Assembly (NCBI GenBank): GCA_021371955.1 | Contig: JAJFVD010000002.1 | Coordinates: 35,499-99,498, forward strand | Direction of reading: 5' to 3' | From: Bacteroidales bacterium | Lineage (GTDB): Bacteria > Bacteroidota > Bacteroidia > Bacteroidales > UBA932 | DNA: 64,000 nucleotides | In this document: piece after piece, positions 42,119-50,528 of the stretch | Numbering within the stretch: the first letter of the stretch is position 1 | How the letters are laid out: each line of letters begins with the position of its first letter | Made by a program: the position numbers and the translations under genes | Notes under the pieces: model-generated | Database searches by the model: none | What the model saw: only the letters and a program-made list of their open reading frames with translations | Told to the model about the DNA's origin: nothing

Positions 42119-42793
42119 ATGGAAAAGAACATATTACAGAAAAACAGTAATTACATATGGATGGAGCACATAATCGAAAGCGAAAGAGAGATGGTGACAA
42201 ATGGATCTACACTACTCACCTACGGTAAGGGGGAAGCAATCATAAAGCAGGGAACACTTGCCTCTCAAATTCTCTTTGTCGAAGATGGAATTGCTAAGTT
42301 AAATTTCGATTCGGGAGAAAGGGATACAACTTTCAGTTTTGCCACTAACGGAGATTTCATTGGCCTTATGTGCTCTTTCGTCCAAAAAAGGCTGGAGTTC
42401 TCGGCAATAGCAATAACCCCTACAACCGTAAGAATAATAGACAGGGACGTTTTTGAATATATCATAGGGAGCAACGGTAAGTTTGCAGTTTACATTGTGA
42501 AACTTATGTCGGAGCTTACCAATGGTGTTGTTCACACCCTCATTACACTAAGTCATAAAAACGTAAACGGGGCAGTAGCCACCTTTCTGCTCACACTATC
42601 CAGGCTGTATCAGTCTAATAATCTGCAGATACCTTTTTCTCGCGATGAGATGGCAGATGCACTGGGCTATTCCAAAGAAAGCATTATCAATACACTTTCT
42701 ACCTTTCATCAGGATAAGATAATAAGAATTTCGGGACGTAATCTAGAAATTATACAAAAATCTACATTAGAAATAATTGCGGAGAAGGGGTAA
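42119..42793 (+). CDS. Crp/Fnr family transcriptional regulator
   Basis: The 224-residue protein has an N-terminal cyclic-nucleotide-binding-fold domain (about 25-140, GKGEAIIKQGTLASQILFVE, then TFSFATNGDFIGLMCSF) and a C-terminal winged helix (about 160-220, FSRDEMADALGYSKESIINT, LSTFHQDKIIRISGRNLEII). No cysteine cluster for an iron-sulfur centre is seen, so it is not an FNR-type oxygen sensor. It is divergent from osmC, across a 159-base gap that would hold operators. Confidence 0.92.
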   Translation: MEKNILQKNSNYIWMEHIIESEREMVTNGSTLLTYGKGEAIIKQGTLASQILFVEDGIAKLNFDSGERDTTFSFATNGDFIGLMCSFVQKRLEFSAIAITPTTVRIIDRDVFEYIIGSNGKFAVYIVKLMSELTNGVVHTLITLSHKNVNGAVATFLLTLSRLYQSNNLQIPFSRDEMADALGYSKESIINTLSTFHQDKIIRISGRNLEIIQKSTLEIIAEKG

Positions 42794-42900
42794 ACGTGAA
42801 TGCAGCCGACCGTCCGAAAGGCGGGCTCTCGAAGAGAGCTTTAAGCCTGCAGGGCGTGCCTCCTCCCGCACAAAGTGCGGTAAACACAAGTCTCCGCTAC
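42794..42900. other. GC-rich hairpin region between crp-like gene and tRNA terminator
   Basis: Contrasting in composition with its surroundings, this stretch contains two perfect small hairpins: GCTCTC-gaa-GAGAGC (42825-42839) and CCGCAC-aaa-GTGCGG (42866-42880), plus GCCTgcAGGGC (42846-42856). It ends with GTCTCCGCTAC (42890-42900), an inverted copy of the tRNA 3' end at 42939-42949. No gene is apparent. Confidence 0.5.
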
Positions 42901-42903
42901 AAA

Positions 42904-42937
42904 AAAAAGAAGCAGATTTCTCAATCTGCTTCTTTTT
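42904..42937. terminator. Bidirectional Rho-independent terminator between the Crp/Fnr gene and tRNA-fMet
   Basis: AAAAAGAAGCAGATT and AATCTGCTTCTTTTT form a 15-bp perfect stem with the loop TCTC. It works in both directions: five T on the plus side and eight T on the minus side. Confidence 0.85.
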
Positions 42938-42939
42938 AG

Positions 42940-43012
<73 letters not shown>

Positions 43013-43053
43013 ATATATTTCTAATTTGGTATTATGTCTTTTTGATCGGACTG

Positions 43054-43085
43054 CAAAGATATAGCAAATGCTTTACAATACCAAA
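43054..43085 (-). promoter_or_regulatory. Promoter of tRNA-fMet
   Basis: The minus strand has TTTG (43082-43085), 20 bases, then TATCTTTG (43054-43061). The expected transcript start is about 35 bases upstream of the mature tRNA 5' end, just past the hisS stop codon. Confidence 0.6.
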
Positions 43086-43090
43086 ATTAT

Positions 43091-44452
43091 TTAGGCTTTT
43101 AACAAAAACCCAACAAGAGCATCTTTGGAAATTCGCTGTTGTTCACCGCTTTTAAGGTTTTTAATGCTTACTTCTCCTTTTGCCAGTTCGTCTTCTCCAA
43201 CTATCGCAAGAAAAGGTATTTTCTTCTTGTCGGCATAGTCAAACTGTTTTTTAAGCTTAGTGAAATCGGTATAAATTTCCGTAACCACTCCTGCTTTGCG
43301 CAACTCTTTAACAATGGGGATTGTAAATAATACCTCCTTGTCGCCAAGATTGGCAAAGAGAACTTTTGTTCCTTCCACGGCATCGGAAGGAAACTTATCA
43401 AGCGACTGAAGCACATCATAAATTCTGTCTGCCCCAAATGATATGCCTACTCCGGAAACATTAGGCAAGCCAAAGATTCCTGTGAGGTCGTCATATCTTC
43501 CTCCTCCGCAAATACTTCCCATTGCAGTATCCTTTGCCTTTACTTCAAAAATTGCCCCGGTATAGTAATTGAGCCCCCTTGCAAGCGAGAGGTCAAGCTC
43601 AGTCTCCTGGTCCACTCCTGCTGTTTCGATTAGGTTGAACAAAGTTGAAAGTTCGTCAAGACCCAGAGTGCCAATTTGCGAATTTGCAAGTATAGGTCTC
43701 ATTATCTCTATCTTTTCACGGTTAGTTCCTTTAAGCAGCAGTACCGGTTCGATTATCTCTATTGCCTTACCGTCAATTCCTTTTGAAACCAGCTCCTCTT
43801 TAACAGCATCTATGCCTATTTTGTCAATTTTGTCAATGGCAACAGTAATATCAATAAGTTTATCCGGATGGCCGGCAATCTCTGCAATGCCGGAAAGCAC
43901 TTTTCTGTTATTGATTTTAATGCAAACATTCAATCCGAATTTTCTAAAGACATCGTCTACAATCTGGACAAGTTCAAGTTCATTGATGAGAGAATCGCTT
44001 CCTACAACATCAACATCGCACTGGTAGAATTCACGGTATCTTCCTTTCTGGGGCCTGTCTGCGCGCCAAACCGGCTGAATCTGATATCTTTTGAACGGGA
44101 ACACCAGTTCGTTCTGATGCTGAACAACAAATCTTGCGAAAGGTACAGTCAGGTCATAGCGAAGACCTTTTTCGCACACTTTAAGCGAAAGGGAATTGCT
44201 GTTTCCAAGCATTGCCGGCTCTATTCCCGCAAATGCATCACCCGAATTCAGAACCTTAAACAAAAGTTTATCTCCCTCCTCTCCGTATTTTCCAAGTAAG
44301 GTTGAGAGATTTTCCATCGAAGGCGTCTCAATTGGAGCATAGCCGTAATGTCGGAAAACAGAGCGTATTGTGTTGAAAATATAGTCTCTGCCTGCCATCT
44401 CTGCAGGTCCGAAATCTCTTGTCCCCTTTGGAATAGACGGTTTTTGTGCCAT
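43091..44452 (-). CDS. hisS: Histidine--tRNA ligase
   Basis: HisRS charges tRNA-His. The 453-residue class II synthetase starts [20 protein letters not shown] and has motif 2 [20 protein letters not shown], the histidine-specific loops [14 protein letters not shown] and [13 protein letters not shown], and a C-terminal anticodon-binding domain ([20 protein letters not shown]). Normal length. A -7 box (minus TAACTTTG, 44479-44486) overlaps the stop codon of the upstream gene. Confidence 0.98.
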   Translation of the reverse strand: MAQKPSIPKGTRDFGPAEMAGRDYIFNTIRSVFRHYGYAPIETPSMENLSTLLGKYGEEGDKLLFKVLNSGDAFAGIEPAMLGNSNSLSLKVCEKGLRYDLTVPFARFVVQHQNELVFPFKRYQIQPVWRADRPQKGRYREFYQCDVDVVGSDSLINELELVQIVDDVFRKFGLNVCIKINNRKVLSGIAEIAGHPDKLIDITVAIDKIDKIGIDAVKEELVSKGIDGKAIEIIEPVLLLKGTNREKIEIMRPILANSQIGTLGLDELSTLFNLIETAGVDQETELDLSLARGLNYYTGAIFEVKAKDTAMGSICGGGRYDDLTGIFGLPNVSGVGISFGADRIYDVLQSLDKFPSDAVEGTKVLFANLGDKEVLFTIPIVKELRKAGVVTEIYTDFTKLKKQFDYADKKKIPFLAIVGEDELAKGEVSIKNLKSGEQQRISKDALVGFLLKA

Positions 44453-44478
44453 TTTAATTCTGATTATCTAACGAGCCG

Positions 44479-44486
44479 CAAAGTTA
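44479..44486 (-). promoter_or_regulatory. -7 promoter box for hisS
   Basis: Minus-strand TAACTTTG, a TAnnTTTG match, 26 bases before the hisS ATG and overlapping the stop codon of the NfnB-like gene. Confidence 0.45.
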
Positions 44487-45872
44487 AGAAAAATCCTTAA
44501 TGTAACGGTCAATTGCTGCCGCTGCCTTCCTGCCGGCACCCATTGCAAGTATAACCGTTGCTGCTCCGGTTACGGCATCTCCTCCGGCAAATATTCCCGG
44601 GCGGGAAGTCTGTCCATCGTCATTTGCCACAATGCAGTTCCATTTATTGGTATCAAGCCCCGGTGTTGTTGACGCAATCAAAGGATTTGGCGATGTACCA
44701 AGCGACATAATCACAACATCTGTTTCGATTTCAAAATCCGAATCAGGAATTGGAACAGGAGAACGGCGGCCACTTGAATCGGGTTCGCCAAGTTCCATTG
44801 ATATACAACGGATTCCTCTTACCCATCCCCGCTCATCTCCCAGAATCGCAACCGGATTTGTAAGCATCCTGAATATTATGCCCTCCTGTTTGGCGTGGTG
44901 TACCTCCTCTACCCTTGCCGGAAGTTCTTTTTCAGTTCTTCTGTATGCAACAGTAACGTCTGCACCAAGCCTGAGTGCTGTTCTTGCAGCATCCATGGCA
45001 ACGTTTCCGCCCCCAACTACAACAACTCTCTTCCCAACATAAATGGGAGTATCGTGTTCAGGATCATATGCCCTCATAAGGTTGTTCCGGGTCAGAAACT
45101 CGTTGGCAGAGACAACACCATTCAGGTTCTCTCCGGGGATTGACATGAATTTAGGCAAGCCTGCACCGGAGCCAATAAATACTGCAGAAAATCCCTCTTC
45201 GTCCATCAAAGAATCAATTGTCACGGTTCTTCCCACAACAACATTTGTCTCTATTTTGACTCCAAGCGCACGCACATTTTCTATCTCGGATTTTACAACA
45301 CTCTCTTTTGGGAGACGAAATTCCGGAATACCATACTGAAGCACCCCGCCCGGTTCGTGAAGAACCTCAAATATTGTGACATTGTAGCCTAATCTGGCAA
45401 GGTCGGTTGCACAGGCAAGACCGGCTGGTCCGCTGCCTACTATTGCCACTTTTTTCCCGTTGGCAGGAGCCTTATCTGTAAATCTGACATTGTTTTCCCT
45501 GCTCCAGTCTCCAATAAACCGTTCCAGTTTACCAATTGCAACTGCCTCTCCCTTTATTCCAAGAATACATGTTCCTTCGCACTGGCTCTCCTGAGGACAA
45601 ACCCTTCCGCAAACAGATGGCAGTGAACTGTCTTTTGCAATTATTGCACTTGCCTCCTTAAAATTACCCAGCTCAATCTCGCGGATAAACTGCGGGATTT
45701 GTATACTCACCGGACAAGATGGTACACAAAGCGGATTTTTGCACGAAAGACATCTTGAGGCCTCTAGAACTGCCTCAGCTTCATTATAGCCATAGCTCAC
45801 CTCTTCAAAGTTTTTTGCCCTGATTGCAGGATTCTGTTCCCTTACAGGAACTCTTGGAATCTTATTTCTCAT
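44484..45872 (-). CDS. NADPH-dependent oxidoreductase, GltA/GltD-type large subunit of an NfnAB-like complex
   Basis: The 462-residue protein has N-terminal cysteine clusters for [4Fe-4S] centres (CLSCKNPLCVPSCPVSIQIP, and VCGRVCPQESQCEGTC), an FAD site AIVGSGPAGLACATDLARLG and an NADPH site VVVVGGGNVAMDAARTALRL. It matches the GltA-type small chain of glutamate synthase and NfnB. Because it directly follows a PyrK/NfnA-like gene and no glutamate synthase large chain is present, the NfnAB reading is favoured: electron bifurcation between NADH, NADPH and ferredoxin. That is inference from gene order. Confidence 0.9.
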   Translation of the reverse strand: MRNKIPRVPVREQNPAIRAKNFEEVSYGYNEAEAVLEASRCLSCKNPLCVPSCPVSIQIPQFIREIELGNFKEASAIIAKDSSLPSVCGRVCPQESQCEGTCILGIKGEAVAIGKLERFIGDWSRENNVRFTDKAPANGKKVAIVGSGPAGLACATDLARLGYNVTIFEVLHEPGGVLQYGIPEFRLPKESVVKSEIENVRALGVKIETNVVVGRTVTIDSLMDEEGFSAVFIGSGAGLPKFMSIPGENLNGVVSANEFLTRNNLMRAYDPEHDTPIYVGKRVVVVGGGNVAMDAARTALRLGADVTVAYRRTEKELPARVEEVHHAKQEGIIFRMLTNPVAILGDERGWVRGIRCISMELGEPDSSGRRSPVPIPDSDFEIETDVVIMSLGTSPNPLIASTTPGLDTNKWNCIVANDDGQTSRPGIFAGGDAVTGAATVILAMGAGRKAAAAIDRYIKDFS

Positions 45873-45889
45873 ATTTTTTAAGCTAATAT

Positions 45890-46774
45890 TTACTTTTTAT
45901 CAAGACCAATATTGCATTTATGGTCCGCCTCTATTTCAATTGACTTGTACATTGTCTGGCGGCGCATTGCCTCTTCGAAATCGACAGCATAGGCGTCGAA
46001 CTCTGGACCTTCCACACAGGCAAACTTTACTTTTCCTCCAACAGTAACCCGGCAAGCACCGCACATTCCGGTTCCATCCACCATGAGGGTATTCAAACTC
46101 ACAATTAATGGTATCTCAAATGGTCTGGCAGCAATTGTCACGAATTTCATCATTATCATTGGCCCAATAGCAACTGCATGGTCATATTTTTTATGGCCGG
46201 GAACAGAAGCTTTTGCCTTGTCTTCTTCAAGCAACTCTTTCATAATCTCGGTAACCAGACCTTTTCTGCCGGCAGTACCATCGTCGGTACAAATGAAAAG
46301 ATTGTCGCAAACTGCCCTCATCTCTTTTTCAAAAATAATGAGGTCCTTTGTTTTTGCGCCTATAATTACATCAACTGAAGCACCTTTTGAATGCAGATAC
46401 TTTACCTGAGGATAAACGGGAGCAGTTCCAAGACCTCCGGCAATGAAAAGAAATCTCATTTTGGAAACCGCTTCATCGGAAAGATGGATAAATTCGGAAG
46501 GGAGCCCAAGCGGGCCAACAAAATCCGTAAAAGAGTCTCCTTCGTTCAGGTGGCATATCTGGCGACTCGATGCCCCCACGACCTGTGTAACAATTGTTAC
46601 CGTTCCCTTTTTTGCATCATAATCGCAAATAGTGAGAGGAATCCTCTCCCCTTTGTCGTGTGCCCTTACAATTAGAAATTGTCCCGGTTTTGCCGCTTTG
46701 GCCATCCTTGGAGCTTCAACCTCCATAAGAGTAATAATTGGGGTAAGATCCCTCTTTACTAATATTTTATACAT
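45890..46774 (-). CDS. FAD/NAD-binding ferredoxin reductase-like subunit (NfnA / SudB-like)
   Basis: The 294-residue protein resembles the electron-transfer subunit of dihydroorotate dehydrogenase and NfnA. It has an N-terminal FAD-binding beta-barrel (RIPLTICDYDAKKGTVTIVT), an NAD-binding domain (FLFIAGGLGTAPVYPQVKYL) and a C-terminal [2Fe-2S] cysteine group, MVDGTGMCGACRVTVGGKVK plus FACVEGPEFDA. It lies 17 bases upstream of the GltA-type gene, as in nfnAB operons. It would receive electrons from NADH or ferredoxin. Confidence 0.9.
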   Translation of the reverse strand: MYKILVKRDLTPIITLMEVEAPRMAKAAKPGQFLIVRAHDKGERIPLTICDYDAKKGTVTIVTQVVGASSRQICHLNEGDSFTDFVGPLGLPSEFIHLSDEAVSKMRFLFIAGGLGTAPVYPQVKYLHSKGASVDVIIGAKTKDLIIFEKEMRAVCDNLFICTDDGTAGRKGLVTEIMKELLEEDKAKASVPGHKKYDHAVAIGPMIMMKFVTIAARPFEIPLIVSLNTLMVDGTGMCGACRVTVGGKVKFACVEGPEFDAYAVDFEEAMRRQTMYKSIEIEADHKCNIGLDKK

Positions 46775-46786
46775 TAAACAATAACT

Positions 46787-49291
46787 TTAATATAACTTTT
46801 CAAATGTGTATCCCAGTTTTTTGAGTCTTTTGATTATTGAATCCAGAGAATCATAAAGTTTGTCCGGTCTTTCAGCAACAACCCCCGGATGAATTAGAAT
46901 TAAAGCACCGTTCAGATTCTTCTCCTTTTCAAATGCAAAAAGTTTATCCATAAGTTCCCGGCTGGTTTTGTAACTCTTCATGGATGGTTCTGTGTAATCG
47001 GCAGGTGTAGCTGTTCCCGGTGTGTAGTTGATAGTTTTAAAACCAAGCACGGATGCGGTATAGACCGACTCCTTATTGTACCATTCATAAGGCGGCAGGA
47101 ACCATAAAGCGTCCGCTGGTTTTATCCCAAATTTTTCAAGTTCCTGAATATTTCTCTTAATATCATTTATAAGGCTGTCTCCTGCAACTAAAGAGATGTC
47201 TCTCTTGTCCCATGGCGCATAAAGCAGATGCCTGTCCGAGTGTGCCCCCACATAGTGCCCGGCATCAATCATTTTTGCAATTACAGGTTTCATTTGCGGC
47301 AGTCTTGCAAAGTTTCCTGTTAAAAAGAAAGAGCCTTTAATCTTGTTTTTCGCAAGTGTACCGATGATTTTTTCTCCTCCCTGAAACATTGAGTCGGCAG
47401 AAAAAATGAGATAGATAACCTTCTTATCCGGATTAATCCTGACTATCGCCCCCTGAGAATCTTTTACAACTGATGTCACTTTATCTCCTTTTGAACTCCG
47501 GATTTCTTTCCCTTCGTTTTCCATTGAAGCAAAATAGTAGCTCAAACCTGCAGTGCCATCCATCGTTGGCTCATTTGAAGAGTAGTCTCCCATGTCGTCG
47601 TGATAAACTGCCCGTCCGTTATTGAATACCGCATAACTGTCCGCTTTTCTGAGTGCGTTTCCGGCTCTTGTAATAAATAAATTTCTCTCTATAGGGCCGT
47701 CAACCAGGCCTCCATAAGTTAAGTCTCCGTTATTTGCAGTGTATGAAGAGTGTGGCGAATCAGGAAAATCTCCCCCTTTTGGAAATCCAACAATCATTGA
47801 TGTTCCCCACGGGTTACAGCCGAACAGCCAGTCCCTGAGAGCCATCTCCATTTCAAGAAATGTATTGTCTCCTGTGGCCTTTCTGTAAAGATGGGCCTGC
47901 GTGATTGCAGCAGAAACAAGGTTGTTTGAGCACCATAGGAACGGAATGCCATAAACAAAAGGATCGTCCCCTGCTCTTGAACGAAGGTCTTCAAGCCCCT
48001 GTTTCATATATCCAACGTACTTCTCCCTTACTTTAGGGTCGGAAGATGTGGCAAGATAATAATGTCCCAGGTTAATAAAAGGGTAATACTGATAGTGACG
48101 CCCTCTGCCAAGTTCCATCCACGGAGAAACCGGCTCCAGTTCTCCCCAGTAGTCGGCTTTTGTTTTCCACTGGTCGTCTTTGGTATAATTGTAGAAAGTT
48201 GCTGCTGCCAGCTCAATATCATCTACATAAGTGTCTTCTTCATAAAAATATGGAGAAACAACACATGCCGTTTGGGTATTTCCCGGTTTTTCAACGGCAA
48301 AATTAAATGCCTGTTGGGCCTTTGTTTTCATCTGAGCGGCAAATTGCGGGTCCCTGTCTTTAAAAATTTCAGCTCCCATTGCAAAACTTGAGGCAAATTT
48401 TCCCGCAGTTGAAGCAACTCCGGTTGTCCTGTTAATGTGTTTGCCAAGCCCCTGCGGCTTTCCGGTAACAAAATATACAGGCCGCCCTGTTCCGGGGCCC
48501 CATCCGTAATCGACCTTGTCATTTTGCGGCAGGCGGAATCCTGCATGGTCCCTGTCATCGGCAATCTGATTAAACATTACCTTGTCTTCCGGATTCATTC
48601 TCATTAACCAGTCCAGACCCCATCGTATTTCGTCAAGAATATCAGGAATTCCGTTTGAACCGGCTCTCCCTGAGGCATTGTACATGTCTTTGAAAACACT
48701 TTTGTCTTTCTGCTGCTCCCAGGCAAACATAAGGTGATATACCGTAGTGGCCGAAGTTGTCTGATACTGCAGATAATCTGTCGCATCGTGCCATCCGCCT
48801 CTCACATCTATTTTCTCCCCGCTTCTGGTTGGATGGTCTACAATATAACCGTCGTCCTGATGGCACAGCTGGCCTGTATATGGGTTGTCACCACATCTTT
48901 GCTGACGCATATATACAAGAAGATAGTCTGCAAGACCATCATAGGCTTCGGTTGTAATCCGGAAATTTGGCGATTTTTCTCCGTTTGATACAATGTAATA
49001 TCCTCCCTGCTTTTCAATTTTGGAGAAATCGAGCCTGTATGCGCTTTTCATGCCCCATGCAGCGGCATTCACCATTTTACCCGCACCTTTGAAAACAGGT
49101 TTGCCGGTAATTGCGTCAAAAACTTCAAAAAGCGGAGAGGCTTTTTCTTCAAGCGACAGTACTACTGCCACTTTAATGTCACCAGGCAGATAACCTGCCT
49201 GATTCACTCTTATCCAAGAGTTTGCACGGCCGGCCGACCAGCCGGGGGTAATCATAACAGCTGTTAAAAGAAAGAGAATAAGTTTCTTCAT
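46787..49291 (-). CDS. Secreted fusion of GH9 endoglucanase-type hydrolase and polysaccharide deacetylase
   Basis: The 834-residue protein has a signal peptide (1-20), an Ig-like CelD_N domain (about 25-110, WIRVNQAGYLPGDIKVAVVL), a GH9 (alpha/alpha)6 domain (about 120-600) with GGWHDATDYLQY carrying the catalytic-base aspartates and SSNEPTMDGTAGLSYYF carrying the catalytic Glu, and a NodB-like domain (about 610-834). NodB motif 2 is intact (GAHSDRHLLYAP), as are FLPPYEWYN and LILIHPG, but motif 1 (TFDD in the family) reads IFSADSM, so the general-base Asp position is shifted or changed. The protein could cleave beta-glucan-like polymers and deacetylate them. It precedes nothing of a classical PUL; an uncharacterised secreted protein lies upstream. 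Confidence 0.9.
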   Translation of the reverse strand: MKKLILFLLTAVMITPGWSAGRANSWIRVNQAGYLPGDIKVAVVLSLEEKASPLFEVFDAITGKPVFKGAGKMVNAAAWGMKSAYRLDFSKIEKQGGYYIVSNGEKSPNFRITTEAYDGLADYLLVYMRQQRCGDNPYTGQLCHQDDGYIVDHPTRSGEKIDVRGGWHDATDYLQYQTTSATTVYHLMFAWEQQKDKSVFKDMYNASGRAGSNGIPDILDEIRWGLDWLMRMNPEDKVMFNQIADDRDHAGFRLPQNDKVDYGWGPGTGRPVYFVTGKPQGLGKHINRTTGVASTAGKFASSFAMGAEIFKDRDPQFAAQMKTKAQQAFNFAVEKPGNTQTACVVSPYFYEEDTYVDDIELAAATFYNYTKDDQWKTKADYWGELEPVSPWMELGRGRHYQYYPFINLGHYYLATSSDPKVREKYVGYMKQGLEDLRSRAGDDPFVYGIPFLWCSNNLVSAAITQAHLYRKATGDNTFLEMEMALRDWLFGCNPWGTSMIVGFPKGGDFPDSPHSSYTANNGDLTYGGLVDGPIERNLFITRAGNALRKADSYAVFNNGRAVYHDDMGDYSSNEPTMDGTAGLSYYFASMENEGKEIRSSKGDKVTSVVKDSQGAIVRINPDKKVIYLIFSADSMFQGGEKIIGTLAKNKIKGSFFLTGNFARLPQMKPVIAKMIDAGHYVGAHSDRHLLYAPWDKRDISLVAGDSLINDIKRNIQELEKFGIKPADALWFLPPYEWYNKESVYTASVLGFKTINYTPGTATPADYTEPSMKSYKTSRELMDKLFAFEKEKNLNGALILIHPGVVAERPDKLYDSLDSIIKRLKKLGYTFEKLY

Positions 49292-49342
49292 GACATAAGT
49301 GGGGGGTTGATTTGTACTTATGCCAACAAAAGTAACATATTT

Positions 49343-50170
49343 TTATCTCTTTTCCGAAGGATTTTCTACTAAATAGGATGTTCGTAAAAGGGGTTCTTTT
49401 TCACCATTGAGCAGAGTATGAAGGAGGGGGTCGCTCAGAAGTTTGCGGTAGTCATACTCCTTCCCGTCTACGATAACCCTGTTTGAAACAAGTCTTACTC
49501 CATGGCTGTAATCTACATATATGTCAATGTGGACATTTGTCGGCGGCTGGATTGCCACTCCGTTAAGACGGTGCCATCCGTAAATTGTAACATGGTGCGT
49601 CCTTTTCGGGTCTGATAGTTTTGAAGATATTACAATATCTTTTTTAGTTCCTGCAACAAAAATCCCCGGTACATTTCCCGATGCTTTTATCTGAGCCTGA
49701 ATCACTCTTGAGTGGTCATTAAGAATATCAGGGGTTTCATTTCTGTTCCCTCTTGGAATATAGTTGAACGGCTCCAGTTTCAACTTTGATTTCTCATAAA
49801 TAATATCCACAATCTTAGGCGTTGGCAGCGATGTTCCCATTGAATCTGCTATCTTTTGCGCCGATATGGGACTCATGGGAATTGTAAAATAATCCAGATT
49901 ATTTCCCACAGCAAGATAATCTGCGGTTACAAAGAAAGTGACTTTGTGTTTCCTGCCGGTGCTGTCTCTCTGAACTGTTTTAACGGGAACGAATTTTTTG
50001 AGAAATTCAGGAAAATTGCCGGAAGTTATCTCCTTTACAATTAAATCTTCTCTCTCGCCTATTGGGAGATTGCGCATTTCTTCATAAAATTGAGAACCAC
50101 TTTTGGGACTCTGAGAATAGAGTGATCCAAAAGTGGTTACAAATACAAGAAATGAGATAAAAAATCTCAT
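49343..50170 (-). CDS. Secreted protein of unknown function
   Basis: The 275-residue protein has a signal peptide (1-19). I do not recognise a named domain. Clear features: TFFVTADYLAVGNNLDYFTI then PMSPISAQKIADSMGTSLPT; a His-rich VTIYGWHRLNGVAIQPP; and YVDYSHGVRLVSNRVIVDGK. The spaced His and Asp residues could form a metal or catalytic site, but no fold is proposed. It is transcribed in the direction of the GH9 fusion, 51 bases away, so the two may act together on a polysaccharide or peptidoglycan substrate. Confidence 0.75.
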   Translation of the reverse strand: MRFFISFLVFVTTFGSLYSQSPKSGSQFYEEMRNLPIGEREDLIVKEITSGNFPEFLKKFVPVKTVQRDSTGRKHKVTFFVTADYLAVGNNLDYFTIPMSPISAQKIADSMGTSLPTPKIVDIIYEKSKLKLEPFNYIPRGNRNETPDILNDHSRVIQAQIKASGNVPGIFVAGTKKDIVISSKLSDPKRTHHVTIYGWHRLNGVAIQPPTNVHIDIYVDYSHGVRLVSNRVIVDGKEYDYRKLLSDPLLHTLLNGEKEPLLRTSYLVENPSEKR

Positions 50171-50184
50171 AATATAAAATTTAG

Positions 50185-50502
50185 TTATTTCTTTTCAATC
50201 TCTTTGGCAGGATATCCAAGTTTGTCAAGTGCTTTTGCAAGGTTATCCTTAGTAGTCTTATCGGCTTCAAAGCTTACCCATATTGTTTTATTTGCAAGAT
50301 CGACTTTCATGTCTTTCACGCCTTTTTCATAAGGAAGTTTTGCCTCTATTTTCTTCTGACAATTCATACAGTCAATGTCCGGAATTGAGAATGTTACCTC
50401 AACCTTTTTATTTTCTGCTTTTTTGTCCTGAGCCGATGCACCTGCCGATACAAATATAAGGGCAGATAGTGTAAAAACCATAATAGATTTAAATGCTTTC
50501 AT
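50185..50502 (-). CDS. Periplasmic heavy-metal-associated (HMA) domain protein
   Basis: The 105-residue protein has a signal peptide (1 to about 24, ending AGASAQ) and an HMA ferredoxin-like fold with the metal-binding SIPDIDCMNCQKKIEAKL (CxxC). It should carry a soft metal ion such as copper or zinc in the periplasm. It follows the TonB receptor by 26 bases. The ATG at 50500-50502 starts the signal peptide; an in-frame upstream start at 50538 would overlap the receptor gene. Confidence 0.88.
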   Translation of the reverse strand: MKAFKSIMVFTLSALIFVSAGASAQDKKAENKKVEVTFSIPDIDCMNCQKKIEAKLPYEKGVKDMKVDLANKTIWVSFEADKTTKDNLAKALDKLGYPAKEIEKK

Positions 50503-50528
50503 AATTGTTTGTTTTATTGTTTGTTTAT

